Positions 18,403 through 27,277 of a DNA stretch of 64,000 bases are shown here, piece after piece. Below the pieces are notes generated by a model that had not been told where the DNA came from, searched no databases, and worked only from the letters and a program-made list of their open reading frames with translations. Source of the stretch: Sphingomonas sp. CCH9-E2 (GTDB lineage: Bacteria; Pseudomonadota; Alphaproteobacteria; Sphingomonadales; Sphingomonadaceae); assembly GCF_001557215.1 (NCBI RefSeq), contig NZ_LSJM01000111.1, forward strand, positions 32,157-96,156. Direction: 5' to 3'. Position 1 is the first letter of the stretch, and every line of letters begins with the position of its first letter. The position numbers and the translations under genes were made by a program.

Positions 18403-20073
18403 TCAAGCCTCCCCTTGCGCGGCGATCCGCCGCAATTCTGCGCGGTCCACCAGCTTGACGCGCGGGCGGCCCGTGCGCCGCCCCTGCGCGCGCTCGTGCG
18501 CGTCGATCGCGCGCCATTGTGTGATCGTCGCATGTTCCGGAAGGTGCAGGAGCGGGCGATCTCGCACAGTATCGGCGAGAAGGCCCGCTTCCAAATCGTC
18601 GAGCAGCGCCGCAACGGTTTCGCGCGCGCACGACTTGTTGGTGCCCATCGATCCGGACGGCCCGCGCTTGATCCAGCCGGTCACATAGTGACCCTGACGA
18701 ACGGCGCCGGTGTCCGGGTCCATAAGCCGCCCGCCGACATTCGGCATGATGCCGCGCTGGTCGTCGAACGCCGTACCGGCGATTGCCACACCGCGGAAGC
18801 CCGCTGCACGGACGATCAGGCCGGCATCCTCGACGATACTGTGGTCCGAAGCCGTGATGCGCGTGCCGTTCTCGTCAAGCTCGAGGCGATTGACGCGCTG
18901 GCGCAATGCGCTCGCGCGTTCCTCGCCGATCACCGCCTCGGGCGTACGCAGGAAGGAGAGCCGGATCGACTTGCCCCCCGACGCCGGCTGGCGCGGAAGA
19001 TCGTGTATTGCGGCCAACTTGCGGCGGGCGCTCCACGGCGCCGATCGCGTTGCCTGTGCGTCGAGTAGCATGGCGCCGAGTTCCGTCGGGAAATCGGTCC
19101 AGAGCGAGAAATCGTCGCGACCGTGAAGCCCGAGCAGCTCTGGCAATGTGAATGCCGCCTCCAGCGGCGAGCGGCGACCCAGCACGACGATCTCGGATAT
19201 GCTGCTGTCGCGCAGCGCAGTCAGCGCATGTGCCGCAATGTCGGAACGGTGAAGCCGTTCGACTTCCTGTGCCAGGATACGCGCCACGTCCAAGGCGACG
19301 TTGCCGTTGCCGATGACGATCGCGCGCTTTGCCGAAAAGTCGAACCGGTGATCGGCGAAATCGGGGTGGCCGTTATACCAGCCGACGAATTCGGTTGCCG
19401 AAAGACTGCCCGGCAGCGATCCCCCGGCGAGTTCCATCGCGCGCTCGGCACCCGCGCCGACCGCATAGATCACAGCGTCATAGGCGGTCGCAAGGTCGGC
19501 AGCGGCGATATCCCGACCGATCTCGATGCCGAGTCGCAAGGTTACGCGTGGATCGTCGAACAACCGCTCGAAGCGATCGACGATCGTGCGAGTCGCGAGA
19601 TGGTCGGGCGCGACGCCGAAGCGCGCCAGGCCCCCCGGGGTGAGCAGGCGGTCGAACATCTCGACCCGCACACCGTCTCCGCGGCGCTCGAGCAACTCTG
19701 TCGCGGCATAACACGCCGCAGGACCTGTTCCCACGATCGCCACGCGCAGTGTCTCACTGCTTGCGCGGCTCGCAGGAAAAGCGCCAGGCCGGCGCCGCGG
19801 CGTGTAGTCGCGCGCGCCGGGCTGTTCGAAATAGGCCGCGTTCAGCTCGATGAAGCGTTCGTCCGCTTCCTCCAGGTCATAATCGCTTGCGATCGCGCCG
19901 ACCGGACAGATGTCTGCACATGCACCACAATCGATGCACGTCGCGGGATCGATATACAGCATCTCCGCCTGCTCCGCTTCCAGCTCTCCCGTAAGCGGGT
20001 GGATGCAGTTGACCGGACAGACATCGACACAGGCGCCATCGACGCAGCAATGCTGAAGAATGACATGGGTCAT
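18403..20073 (-). CDS. Ferredoxin fused to NADPH:ferredoxin reductase (FprB-like)
   Basis: 556 aa. Residues 1-75 form a two-cluster ferredoxin (CVDGACVDVCPVNC, then CIDCGACADICPVGAI). From about residue 105 an adrenodoxin-reductase-type flavoprotein follows: VGTGPAACYAA for FAD, GGLARFGVAPDH, GNGNVALDVARIL for NADPH, and the C-terminal GYVTGWIKRGPSGSMGTNK signature with a close match here. Start ATG 20073 is preferred to an upstream candidate at 20151 because the ferredoxin begins there. Known relatives such as mycobacterial FprB move electrons between NADPH and ferredoxin. Here it could reduce the oxidoreductase next door or supply the low-potential electrons needed by the activase at 44318. 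The latter is inference. Confidence 0.92.
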   Translation of the reverse strand: MTHVILQHCCVDGACVDVCPVNCIHPLTGELEAEQAEMLYIDPATCIDCGACADICPVGAIASDYDLEEADERFIELNAAYFEQPGARDYTPRRRPGAFPASRASSETLRVAIVGTGPAACYAATELLERRGDGVRVEMFDRLLTPGGLARFGVAPDHLATRTIVDRFERLFDDPRVTLRLGIEIGRDIAAADLATAYDAVIYAVGAGAERAMELAGGSLPGSLSATEFVGWYNGHPDFADHRFDFSAKRAIVIGNGNVALDVARILAQEVERLHRSDIAAHALTALRDSSISEIVVLGRRSPLEAAFTLPELLGLHGRDDFSLWTDFPTELGAMLLDAQATRSAPWSARRKLAAIHDLPRQPASGGKSIRLSFLRTPEAVIGEERASALRQRVNRLELDENGTRITASDHSIVEDAGLIVRAAGFRGVAIAGTAFDDQRGIMPNVGGRLMDPDTGAVRQGHYVTGWIKRGPSGSMGTNKSCARETVAALLDDLEAGLLADTVRDRPLLHLPEHATITQWRAIDAHERAQGRRTGRPRVKLVDRAELRRIAAQGEA

Positions 20074-20183
20074 GCAAGGTCGCTCTTGCCGGCCTGCTCG
20101 AGCGACGCCTTCACATCGTGCTTCACTGGTCGATGCATGGTGCCTCTCCATCCGGCTTCAGCTTACGGCCTGACGGCTCTTTC

Positions 20184-20197
20184 GTTAATTAGTTTAC
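20184..20197 (+). promoter_or_regulatory. GTTTAC operator-like site upstream of the ferredoxin-reductase operon
   Basis: GTTAATTAGTTTAC fits the 14-base pattern GTnAAC-N2-GTTTAC with a degenerate left half. It sits 110 bases upstream of the 20073 start. Four further sites occur in intergenic regions up to 49 kb. Confidence 0.4.
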
Positions 20198-20234
20198 TAG
20201 TCGCATTTTACAGCTGGATCAAGCACGGACCAAT

Positions 20235-21497
20235 TCAAATGGCGGCACTCACATGGGTGCGCAGGAACGGCCCTCCCAGATAGGCGGGATATCCAGCATG
20301 AGTGACGATCGCGAAGTCTGCAAGCGGAGCCAATTCGCGAGGCAGCGAGATGGCTTGCGTAATCGCCCGGTCGATGCGCTCAATCGCTTCGCGGGCAGGC
20401 GCCACGGTGTCGATCCAGAAGCCGCGTTCCGCGCGCGTGCGTACGACCGGAGCTTCGCCGCCGAACCCAGCCTGCGCCAGTAATCGTGAATCCTCCGCCG
20501 CAATCGCGGCTTGAGCGGCAGCAACCGCCTGTTCGATCACTGGCGGCAGCGCGTCCTTGCGCCGCAGCCGCTCATATTCGGTCTTGGCGAGAAACAGCGT
20601 CGCGATCATGTTGCGCGCCTCCTCACGCTGAATGAGTTGGGCGAAGATCGCCATCTCGGTGCGGATCGCGCCATCGAACCCCTGCGGTACCCCCAGCGCC
20701 ACGCAATCGAGGATCGCCAGCGGCGCGGGGTAATGGCCGAGCGTTTCTGCCAGGATTGCGGCACGCGCGGGGGCCGTCGCTGCCTGCGCCACTGCAGGAT
20801 CAGCGGGCACCCAGTCGTCGGAATCCCATGGCTGTACAGCCGTGCCGCCGTCCAGGATCCATGCCTCGGCCGCCTCGATTTCCTGGCCGGCCGTGACCAG
20901 CGTACCGACCAAGCCCGCGTCGAGCGCCGCCGCGCCCGACAGGCGAGCGCCGTGAAGCAGGATCGGAAGCGCGCGTTCGATGCCGATCAGGCGCGGCAAG
21001 CGTTGCGTTCCGCCTGCGCCGGGAAGCAGTCCAACCAGCGACTCCGGCAACCCAAGCCCGATTCTCGGATCGTCCACCAACACGCGGTGATGCGCGGCCA
21101 ACGCGAGTTCGCAGCCGCCGCCCAGCGCCAGTCCGGCGATTGCCGCGACAACTGGCTTTCCCGCCGTCTCCAGCGCTCGCAGAGCGCGACTAAGGGCAAA
21201 GAAGTGATCGAAAGCGATGTCGAAGCGACGCCGCTCGGGCGCGGCGACGATCATGTCATAGGCCAGCCCGAGTTCGGTCAGATCGGCCCCCGCACAGAAG
21301 GCGTTCGACTTGCCCGATCGAACGACGACGCCGCGCACATCGGCCTCTCCCAGCCACGTCGCGAAGGCACCCAGATCGGCGATGGCGGCCTCCGAAAAGA
21401 CGTTCATCGTGCGGCCGGGGCAATCGAACACGAGGTGAGCTATGCCCTCCCGGCCCGGCTCGATCCGGAACTGCGTCATATGCGGTGGTTGAGTCAT
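20235..21497 (-). CDS. Enoyl-CoA hydratase/isomerase, FadJ-like protein lacking the dehydrogenase domain
   Basis: 420 aa from ATG 21497, overlapping the ligase stop (ATGA). Residues about 1-190 are a crotonase domain with SGKSNAFCAGADL, GGGCELALAAHH and the acid-bearing GLPESLVGLLPGAGGTQRLPRL. Residues 190-330 match the linker helices of FadB/FadJ (ILDCVALGVPQG, NMIATLFLAKTEYERLR). The C-terminus ends with THAGYPAYLGGPF, the counterpart of the last FadJ segment. The NAD-binding and HAD domains between them are missing. It therefore probably hydrates only, leaving oxidation to the separate SDRs such as the BadH-like enzyme upstream. Last gene of the ring-cleavage operon. Confidence 0.85.
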   Translation of the reverse strand: MTQPPHMTQFRIEPGREGIAHLVFDCPGRTMNVFSEAAIADLGAFATWLGEADVRGVVVRSGKSNAFCAGADLTELGLAYDMIVAAPERRRFDIAFDHFFALSRALRALETAGKPVVAAIAGLALGGGCELALAAHHRVLVDDPRIGLGLPESLVGLLPGAGGTQRLPRLIGIERALPILLHGARLSGAAALDAGLVGTLVTAGQEIEAAEAWILDGGTAVQPWDSDDWVPADPAVAQAATAPARAAILAETLGHYPAPLAILDCVALGVPQGFDGAIRTEMAIFAQLIQREEARNMIATLFLAKTEYERLRRKDALPPVIEQAVAAAQAAIAAEDSRLLAQAGFGGEAPVVRTRAERGFWIDTVAPAREAIERIDRAITQAISLPRELAPLADFAIVTHAGYPAYLGGPFLRTHVSAAI

Positions 21498-22879
21498 CGT
21501 GTCGCCTCTTCGGATTTGCGGAACTTGCCGGCATCGTCGCGCACCGCAGTCGTGCGGACGTCGATCGAGCGTGGCCATTTCGCCGGGACGAGATGGTCAC
21601 GCAGGAATTCGGTCATGTCTGCGAGGGTCAGCGGTTCTGCGCTTTCGACGATCGCATGGACCGCCTGGCCCAGTTCGTCGTCGGGCCGGCCGATAACGGC
21701 GCACGAGCGGACCGCGCGATGGCGCAGCAGCGCAGCCTCGACTTCCGCCGGCCAGATATTGACGCCGCCCGAAATGATCAGGTCGTTGCGGCGATCGGTA
21801 AGGAACAGATAGCCCTCATCGTCGACCCAGCCGCAATCTCCGACTGACTCCCATCCGCCGGCGTCGGCGCGGCGTTCGGCGCCGATATAGCGGTAGGTCG
21901 AGCGCGGCCCGCTGGCCGGCAACGCAAAGATCTCGCCCACCGTTCCCGGCGGCACGTCCTGCATCGCGTCGTTGAGGACGCGGATGCGGGCGCCGCCGAT
22001 CGGCCGCCCGACCGAGCCGGGCCGATCGAGCCATTCGCGCCCGCCGATCCAGCAGCGCACCAGCCCCTCGGTGGCGCCATAGACTTCCCAAATATGATCG
22101 GCGCCGCGCCACTCGATCCAGGCTCGCTTCAGCCACTGCGCCATCGGCGCGGCGGTGTGCACCACCATCTGCCAGGTGGAGAGATCGTGTCCAGCGCGCC
22201 GCTCGGGCGGAAGCGTGTAGATGCGGTGCATCATCGTCGGCACCATCAGCGCCCACTGCACGCGCTCACGCTCGATGATCGACAGCGCGGCGTCGGCATC
22301 GAAGCGCTCCATCGTCACTACCGCCGATCCACGCCAGAGCGCGAAGATCGCCGCGCTGAACGGCGCATTGTGATAGAGCGGGCCGGGCACCATCGCGACC
22401 GCGTCGGCGGGGATGCCGATGAAGTCGGTCCCTTCGTCGAATTGCGCCGACCGTCCGTCGACGATCACCTTCGGCGTGCCGGTGCTGCCGCCGCTGGTGC
22501 AGGCTTTCCACGCCGCGGCGACGTGATGTGTCGGTGCCGCAGGCAATCGGTCGGCGCCGGGGACTTCGCCAACACCCAGATAAAGTCTTGGCTGCATCGC
22601 CGCCAGGATCGCATCGCGTTCGATCGGCGGCAGCTTCGGCGAAAGCGGGGCCGGGGTTGCCCCGGCGCGGTAGATGCCGAACGTCAGCGCCAGGAACTCC
22701 GGCCCGTTCGGCAAGGCGTAGGCGACGAGGTCGTCCGGCCCTACGCCCCTGTGTCGCAACGCGCCTGCCCAGGCCGTAGAGCGAGCATCCAGTTCGCCGA
22801 ACGTCCAGCGCTCGCCGCCATGCACCACCGCGACACGATCGGGCGGAAAGGCCGCGGGGACGTCGGCGAGCGTCCGCAT
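21494..22879 (-). CDS. AMP-dependent acyl-CoA synthetase
   Basis: 461 aa, a short member of the acyl-CoA ligase family. The P-loop is CTSGGSTGTPKV, followed by YGATEG (A5), a GWESVGDCGWVDDEGYLFLTDR hinge and IISGGVNIWPAEVEAALL. The C-terminal lysine is retained (DDAGKFRK). Its start shares a base with the BKACE stop (TGATG) and its stop overlaps the next gene, so the three are translationally coupled. It could reactivate a free acid released by the hydrolytic or CoA-transfer steps of this operon. Confidence 0.9.
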   Translation of the reverse strand: MRTLADVPAAFPPDRVAVVHGGERWTFGELDARSTAWAGALRHRGVGPDDLVAYALPNGPEFLALTFGIYRAGATPAPLSPKLPPIERDAILAAMQPRLYLGVGEVPGADRLPAAPTHHVAAAWKACTSGGSTGTPKVIVDGRSAQFDEGTDFIGIPADAVAMVPGPLYHNAPFSAAIFALWRGSAVVTMERFDADAALSIIERERVQWALMVPTMMHRIYTLPPERRAGHDLSTWQMVVHTAAPMAQWLKRAWIEWRGADHIWEVYGATEGLVRCWIGGREWLDRPGSVGRPIGGARIRVLNDAMQDVPPGTVGEIFALPASGPRSTYRYIGAERRADAGGWESVGDCGWVDDEGYLFLTDRRNDLIISGGVNIWPAEVEAALLRHRAVRSCAVIGRPDDELGQAVHAIVESAEPLTLADMTEFLRDHLVPAKWPRSIDVRTTAVRDDAGKFRKSEEATR

Positions 22880-23811
22880 CAGAAGCCGACCTTGTCCCCG
22901 CCCTTGAGAGCGAGGATCTCCCGGGCATCATCCGGGGTCGCGATCTCAAGGCCCAGGCCTTCCAGGATCTGTCGCACCTTGATTACCTGCGCGGCGTTGG
23001 ACGGTGCCAGCTCGCCCTTGCCGATCCACAAATTGTCCTCAAGCCCGACGCGGACGTGGCCACCCATCGCCGCGGCCTGCGCCGCCACCTTCATCTGCGA
23101 AGCGCCCGCGCCCAGCACCGACCAGCGATACTGGTCGCCGAACAACCGGTCGGCGGTACGCTTCATGTGCAGCACCTCCTCCGGGTGCGGGCCGATGCCG
23201 CCGAGCAGACCGAAACAGGTCTGGATGAACAGCGGCGCCTGCACCAACCCTTCGCTCCAGAAATAATGGAGGTTGTGCAAATGGCTGGTATCGTAGCATT
23301 CGAACTCGTAGCGCGCGCCGGTCTCGTTCAGCGTCTCGAGCGCGTAGCGGATATCCTTGAAGCTATTGCGGAATACTAGGTCGTGGCTGCCCTCCAGCAT
23401 CGTCGGTTCCCAGTCGTGCTTGAAGTCCTTGTAGCGTTTGAGCATGGGGAACAGCCCGAAATTCATGCTGCCCATGTTGAGGCTGGCGACTTCCGGCTTC
23501 CATACCGCGGCAGGCCGCACGCGCTCCTCAACCGACATGTAGGGTGAACCGCCGGTCGTCAGATTGATGACGACGTCGGATGATTGCTTGATCACTTTCA
23601 GGAACGGCTCGAATGCTTCCGGCGACTGGTCGGGCCGGCCATCCTGGGGATTGCGCGCATGAAGGTGGACGATCGCCGCACCCGCTTCCGCCGCTCCCAA
23701 TGCGCTCTCCGCGATCTCGGCCGCCGTCACCGGCAGATGCGGCGACATCGATGGCGTATGGATCGATCCCGTGACCGCGCAGCTGATGATTACCTTGTTG
23801 CTCGATGCCAT
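22879..23811 (-). CDS. BKACE-family beta-keto acid cleavage enzyme
   Basis: 310 aa (Kce/DUF849 family). BKACEs condense a beta-keto acid with acetyl-CoA, releasing acetoacetate and a shortened acyl-CoA. The zinc-binding IVHLHARN (His49, His51) follows the opening IISCAVTGSIHTP. LTTGGSPYMSVEERV and LGAGASQMKVAAQAAAMGGHVRVGLEDNLWI are typical. ATG 23811 lies 14 bases after the CoA-transferase stop. In this operon it may process a beta-keto acid produced after hydrolytic ring opening. The acid it accepts is not predictable. Confidence 0.92.
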   Translation of the reverse strand: MASSNKVIISCAVTGSIHTPSMSPHLPVTAAEIAESALGAAEAGAAIVHLHARNPQDGRPDQSPEAFEPFLKVIKQSSDVVINLTTGGSPYMSVEERVRPAAVWKPEVASLNMGSMNFGLFPMLKRYKDFKHDWEPTMLEGSHDLVFRNSFKDIRYALETLNETGARYEFECYDTSHLHNLHYFWSEGLVQAPLFIQTCFGLLGGIGPHPEEVLHMKRTADRLFGDQYRWSVLGAGASQMKVAAQAAAMGGHVRVGLEDNLWIGKGELAPSNAAQVIKVRQILEGLGLEIATPDDAREILALKGGDKVGF

Positions 23812-23824
23812 GGCGCGCTCTCCT

Positions 23825-25054
23825 TCACATGCGTCGGTTGAATTGCGCCCATGCTTCGCTGAGCGAGGCGCTATGATCGGGTGCGGCGATGGCGATGAGG
23901 GCAGCTGCCCGCGCATCGTGACCGAGCCTGCGCAAGTCGGCGGCGCCATGCTCGGTCGCGACGATGTCGATGTCCATGCGGCCGAGCGACACCGGGCCGG
24001 CGGCCGCGCCGGGTGGGACGATCCGGCTGATACCGCGCGCGGTGGCAGGCAGGACGACGATGCGCAGGCCATGGCCCCGCGCGCCGCGCGCAAAGTCCGA
24101 CGCGCCGCCCGGCCCGGACATCCAGCCCTTCGGCGTCAACTCGGCATAGGCTTGGCCGAACAGATCGACTTCGATCCCCGAATTGATCGTGATGAGGTCG
24201 GGAATGGCTGCCAGCACAGCGGGATCGTGCGTGATCGAAACCGGCCTGAACTGCAGCGCCGGATGATCCAGCCCGCCGTACAGCGCATCGCTGCCGATCG
24301 CGACACCAACCGTCACCGAACGGCCTTTCGCCATTGCGCCCGAGGCAAGCAGCGACAACACCCCATCCCCAATCAGGCCGGTATGCACGCGAAGATCACG
24401 ACGCGTCGTGAGTGCGCCGAGGATCGCGTCGGGCACCTTGCCCAGCCCGGTCTGCAACGTCGCCCCATCCGGCACGAACGGTGCGACATGCGCAGCGATC
24501 GCCTGAGCGACCGGGTCGGCAGGCCCAGCCGCCAGGCTTCGCAGAGGCTGCTCGCCTTCGATCACGGCGGTCAGCTCGATGACGGGGATGCCGCGATCGC
24601 CGGGCGTGCGCGGCATCAGCGGATTGATGTGCGCGATGCGGATCGGAATCTCGCGCCACAGTTCGGCGAGAAAATCGACCTGCGTGCCGAAGCTGCAGAA
24701 CCCGTCGGCATCGGGCGGCGCGCACATGAACAGCGCAGCGGCCGGGCGGCGGCGGCGCAGCTCGGCGAGCACGTCCTGGTAGCAGAGCGGGAGAAACTCG
24801 ACCCGCGCCGCCGCCGCCTTAAGCACCGGGGTCTGGAAGAAGGTCAGCACTCGGCTGTCGGGACCGGCATCCCAGGCCCGCGTGTTCAGCCCGCCGACGA
24901 AGATGCCGCTGAACGTCATCGCACCCAGTGCCGCGCCGGCATGCTCGACCGCATCCGCCAGCAGGTCGGATTCGGCCGAGCAGCCCGAGACGAGCGTCAA
25001 CCCACCGGGTGGCAACACCTCGGCAAGCTGATCGACCTCGATCGTGCGCGGCAT
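23825..25054 (-). CDS. Acetyl-CoA hydrolase/transferase family CoA-transferase
   Basis: 409 aa of the class I Cat1/4-hydroxybutyrate CoA-transferase type. The C-terminal half carries TGLGKVPDAILGAL, VHTGLIGDG and INSGIEVDLFGQ, whose Glu is the expected catalytic residue. PGGASDFARGARG follows, then the ATEHGAADLRRL ending. The start ATG 25054 is nine bases after the BadI-like stop. It would transfer CoA between acetyl-CoA or another donor and an acid intermediate, saving ATP, or act as a thioester hydrolase. Unlike IpdAB of steroid ring degradation, this is a single chain. Confidence 0.9.
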   Translation of the reverse strand: MPRTIEVDQLAEVLPPGGLTLVSGCSAESDLLADAVEHAGAALGAMTFSGIFVGGLNTRAWDAGPDSRVLTFFQTPVLKAAAARVEFLPLCYQDVLAELRRRRPAAALFMCAPPDADGFCSFGTQVDFLAELWREIPIRIAHINPLMPRTPGDRGIPVIELTAVIEGEQPLRSLAAGPADPVAQAIAAHVAPFVPDGATLQTGLGKVPDAILGALTTRRDLRVHTGLIGDGVLSLLASGAMAKGRSVTVGVAIGSDALYGGLDHPALQFRPVSITHDPAVLAAIPDLITINSGIEVDLFGQAYAELTPKGWMSGPGGASDFARGARGHGLRIVVLPATARGISRIVPPGAAAGPVSLGRMDIDIVATEHGAADLRRLGHDARAAALIAIAAPDHSASLSEAWAQFNRRM

Positions 25055-25062
25055 CGCACGTC

Positions 25063-25857
25063 TTACTTGACGAAACTGTGGAAGTCGGGGGCACGCTTCT
25101 CGTGAAAAGCGCGCATCCCTTCCTTCGACTCCTCGGTGTCGTAGAAGAGCTTCACCGAATTCAGCGCCAGCATGCTGATGCCGCGGATATTGTCGCTGTC
25201 GGCATTGAAGCTGCGCTTGGCCAGCGCGAGCGCCGTGGGCGAACGCTGCGCGAGGATGTCGGTCCACTCCGTTACCGCAGCGTCAAGCTCGGCCGCGGGC
25301 ACGACCTTGTTGACCAGCCCCATCTCGAGCGCTTCCTGCGCCGAATATTGCAGGTTCAGGAACCAGATCTCACGCGCCTTCTTGTCGCCGACGTGCCGGG
25401 CGAGGAAGGCCGTGCCCCAGCCGGCGTCGACCGAACCGACCTTGGGGCCGACCTGGCCCAGCTTCGCGGTGTCGGCCATGATCGACAGGTCGCACAACGT
25501 CGCGAAGACATTGCCGCCGCCGATCGCGAAGCCGTTGATCCGCGCGATGACGGGCTTCGGAATATCGCGGATGATCGACTGGAACTCGTCGATCGGCAGG
25601 CCGACGATGCCGCGCCCGTCATATTGCCCGTCCTTGGCGCTCTGGTCGCCACCGGTGCAAAACGCCTTGTCGCCGGCGCCGGTCAGCACGATCGACGAAA
25701 CGCCGCGATCGTCCGCCGCCAGCTTGAATGCGGCGATCAGCTCCTCGATCGTCTGCGCGCGGAACGCGTTGTAGAGTTTTGGACGGTTGATCGTGACCCA
25801 GGCGGCGCGACCGCGGACCTCGTACAGCACGTCTTCGAAGGTGGCGGGATCAATCAC
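25063..25857 (-). CDS. badI: BadI-like 2-ketocyclohexanecarboxyl-CoA hydrolase (ring-cleaving crotonase)
   Basis: 264 aa from GTG 25857, with AGGAG eight bases upstream; this start gives nearly the length of Rhodopseudomonas BadI. Residues 67-73 (CTGGDQS), 76-83 (DGQYDGRG), VIARINGFAIGGGNV, GQVGPKVGSVDAGWGTAFLARHVGDKKAREIW and the ending YDTEESKEG follow BadI closely from memory of that protein. BadI hydrates and opens 2-ketocyclohexanecarboxyl-CoA to pimelyl-CoA by a retro-Claisen step. The next gene upstream encodes a BadH-like dehydrogenase that would make the keto substrate. MenB-type ring closure is an alternative for the family but does not fit the setting. Confidence 0.88.
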   Translation of the reverse strand: MIDPATFEDVLYEVRGRAAWVTINRPKLYNAFRAQTIEELIAAFKLAADDRGVSSIVLTGAGDKAFCTGGDQSAKDGQYDGRGIVGLPIDEFQSIIRDIPKPVIARINGFAIGGGNVFATLCDLSIMADTAKLGQVGPKVGSVDAGWGTAFLARHVGDKKAREIWFLNLQYSAQEALEMGLVNKVVPAAELDAAVTEWTDILAQRSPTALALAKRSFNADSDNIRGISMLALNSVKLFYDTEESKEGMRAFHEKRAPDFHSFVK

Positions 25858-25974
25858 GGTGGTTCTCCTGCAATCTATCTGGTGTTCGATCATCGGCAGG
25901 CGGCCGCGTCCGGCACGCGCCGCGTTTCGATGTGATGACGGCGCGCATCGCAACATCGCGGCGCCGTCCGCTCG

Positions 25975-26736
25975 TCAGATCATGTTCATGCCGCCGGCGA
26001 CCGAGAAGGTCTGACCGGTGATGAAGCCCGCATCGTCTGAAGCCAGGAAGGCGACGATGCCGGCATAGTCCTCCGGCTCGCCCATCCGCTTGAGCGGAAT
26101 GCCGCGGACCATGGCGTCCTTCCATTTCACCGCCTGCTCGCCCTCGCCCAGCACGCTCGCCATCATCGGCGTGTTGGTCGGCCCGGGGCATACCGCGTTC
26201 AGCAGCACGCCCTTCGAGGCAAGCTCGCGCGCGACCGACTTGGTGAAGCTGATCAGACCGCCCTTGCATGCCGAATAGACCGCTTCGTTGCTTGTGCCGA
26301 CGCGTGCCGCATCCGAGGCAATGTTGATGATCCGCCCGCCTCGGCGCTCGACCATCAGCGGCGCGACGGCAGCATGGGTGTGCAGCGGACCATAAAGGTT
26401 GATGCGGATGATCTTGTCCCACAGCGACTTGTCGGTGCTGAGGAACGGCGCGGGCTGGTCCCAGCCGGCGTTGTTGACCAGCGCCCAGATTGGGCCGAGG
26501 TCCGCCTCGACCTGCGCGACGGCGGCGTTCACCGCATCCTGATCGCCGACATCGACGGCATAAGTGCGAACAGTGGCCGACGCACCCGCGAGTTCCGCGG
26601 TTTCCTCACCGGCTTCCGGCCGCAGGTCGAAGATGGCGACCTTCGCCCCCTCCTCTGCCAGCCGCAGCGACAATGCGCGGCCGATGCCCTGTCCGCCCCC
26701 GGTAACGATCGCCACCTTTCCATCGAGTCCACGCAC
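25975..26736 (-). CDS. badH: BadH-like 2-hydroxycyclohexanecarboxyl-CoA dehydrogenase (SDR)
   Basis: 253 aa from GTG 26736, with AGGAG eight bases upstream. It has TGGGQGIG (12-19), NNAGWD (88-93), NIASDAARVG around catalytic Ser141, Tyr154 and Lys158 (YSACKGG), and CPGPTNTPMMASVL. The NNAGW and SDAARVG..EAVY..CKGG pattern is that of BadH, which oxidises 2-hydroxycyclohexanecarboxyl-CoA to the beta-keto thioester. It lies between the MarR gene and badI, the order expected for a ring-oxidation/ring-cleavage pair. Substrates with substituted or fused rings are possible. Confidence 0.87.
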   Translation of the reverse strand: MRGLDGKVAIVTGGGQGIGRALSLRLAEEGAKVAIFDLRPEAGEETAELAGASATVRTYAVDVGDQDAVNAAVAQVEADLGPIWALVNNAGWDQPAPFLSTDKSLWDKIIRINLYGPLHTHAAVAPLMVERRGGRIINIASDAARVGTSNEAVYSACKGGLISFTKSVARELASKGVLLNAVCPGPTNTPMMASVLGEGEQAVKWKDAMVRGIPLKRMGEPEDYAGIVAFLASDDAGFITGQTFSVAGGMNMI

Positions 26737-26747
26737 GCTTCATTCTC

Positions 26748-27209
26748 CTAGGTTTCGGTTTCGTCGCCGCCCGCGATGGCGCGAAGCGTCTTCTTGATCT
26801 GGCGCATCGTCCGCGCCGTGATTTCCAGGTCCTGCTCGCTGACGTCGGCCAGGATTTCCCGCTCGGCCAACTCGATATTGGCGCGGATCGTGGCAAGGAA
26901 TGCCTTGCCGGCCTGCGTTAGATACACGCGGCGGATGCGCCCGTCGCGCACGTCGGCGCGGCGTTCGATGAAGCCGGCCGCCTCCATGCGATCGAGCAGG
27001 CCGCCGATCGCAACCTTCGTCAGATCCAGGTCGAACGCCAACGCGGTCTGGGTCATGCCGTCGCGCCGCCCGAGGAACGAGAGCACCCACCATTGCGAGC
27101 GCGTGATCCCGACCGGCTTGAGCGCGCGGTCAATGACGATCCGGCGCAGGCGCGAGACGTCATGAATGAGAAAGCCGAAACGAACGGCGGTGGCGAAATC
27201 CTTGGGCAT
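26748..27209 (-). CDS. MarR family transcriptional regulator (BadR-like context)
   Basis: 153 aa from ATG 27209. A GTG at 27281, overlapping the acyl-CoA dehydrogenase stop, would give 177 aa. The winged helix is clear: ITRSQWWVLSFLGRRDGMTQTALAFDLDLTKVAIGGLLDRMEAAGFIERRADVRDGRIRRVYLTQAGK spans HTH and wing (quoted here only as residues about 36-103 by position), followed by a dimerisation helix. In Rhodopseudomonas a MarR protein, BadR, controls badHI-type genes in response to a cyclic acyl-CoA, and the same role is inferred here from gene order. The promoter it controls is not identified. Confidence 0.85.
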   Translation of the reverse strand: MPKDFATAVRFGFLIHDVSRLRRIVIDRALKPVGITRSQWWVLSFLGRRDGMTQTALAFDLDLTKVAIGGLLDRMEAAGFIERRADVRDGRIRRVYLTQAGKAFLATIRANIELAEREILADVSEQDLEITARTMRQIKKTLRAIAGGDETET

Positions 27210-27277
27210 GCGGTTACCTGCGATTGGGGGCGACGCCCCATCGCTAACCACTTCACGATCAATCTGCCCACTTAAAT

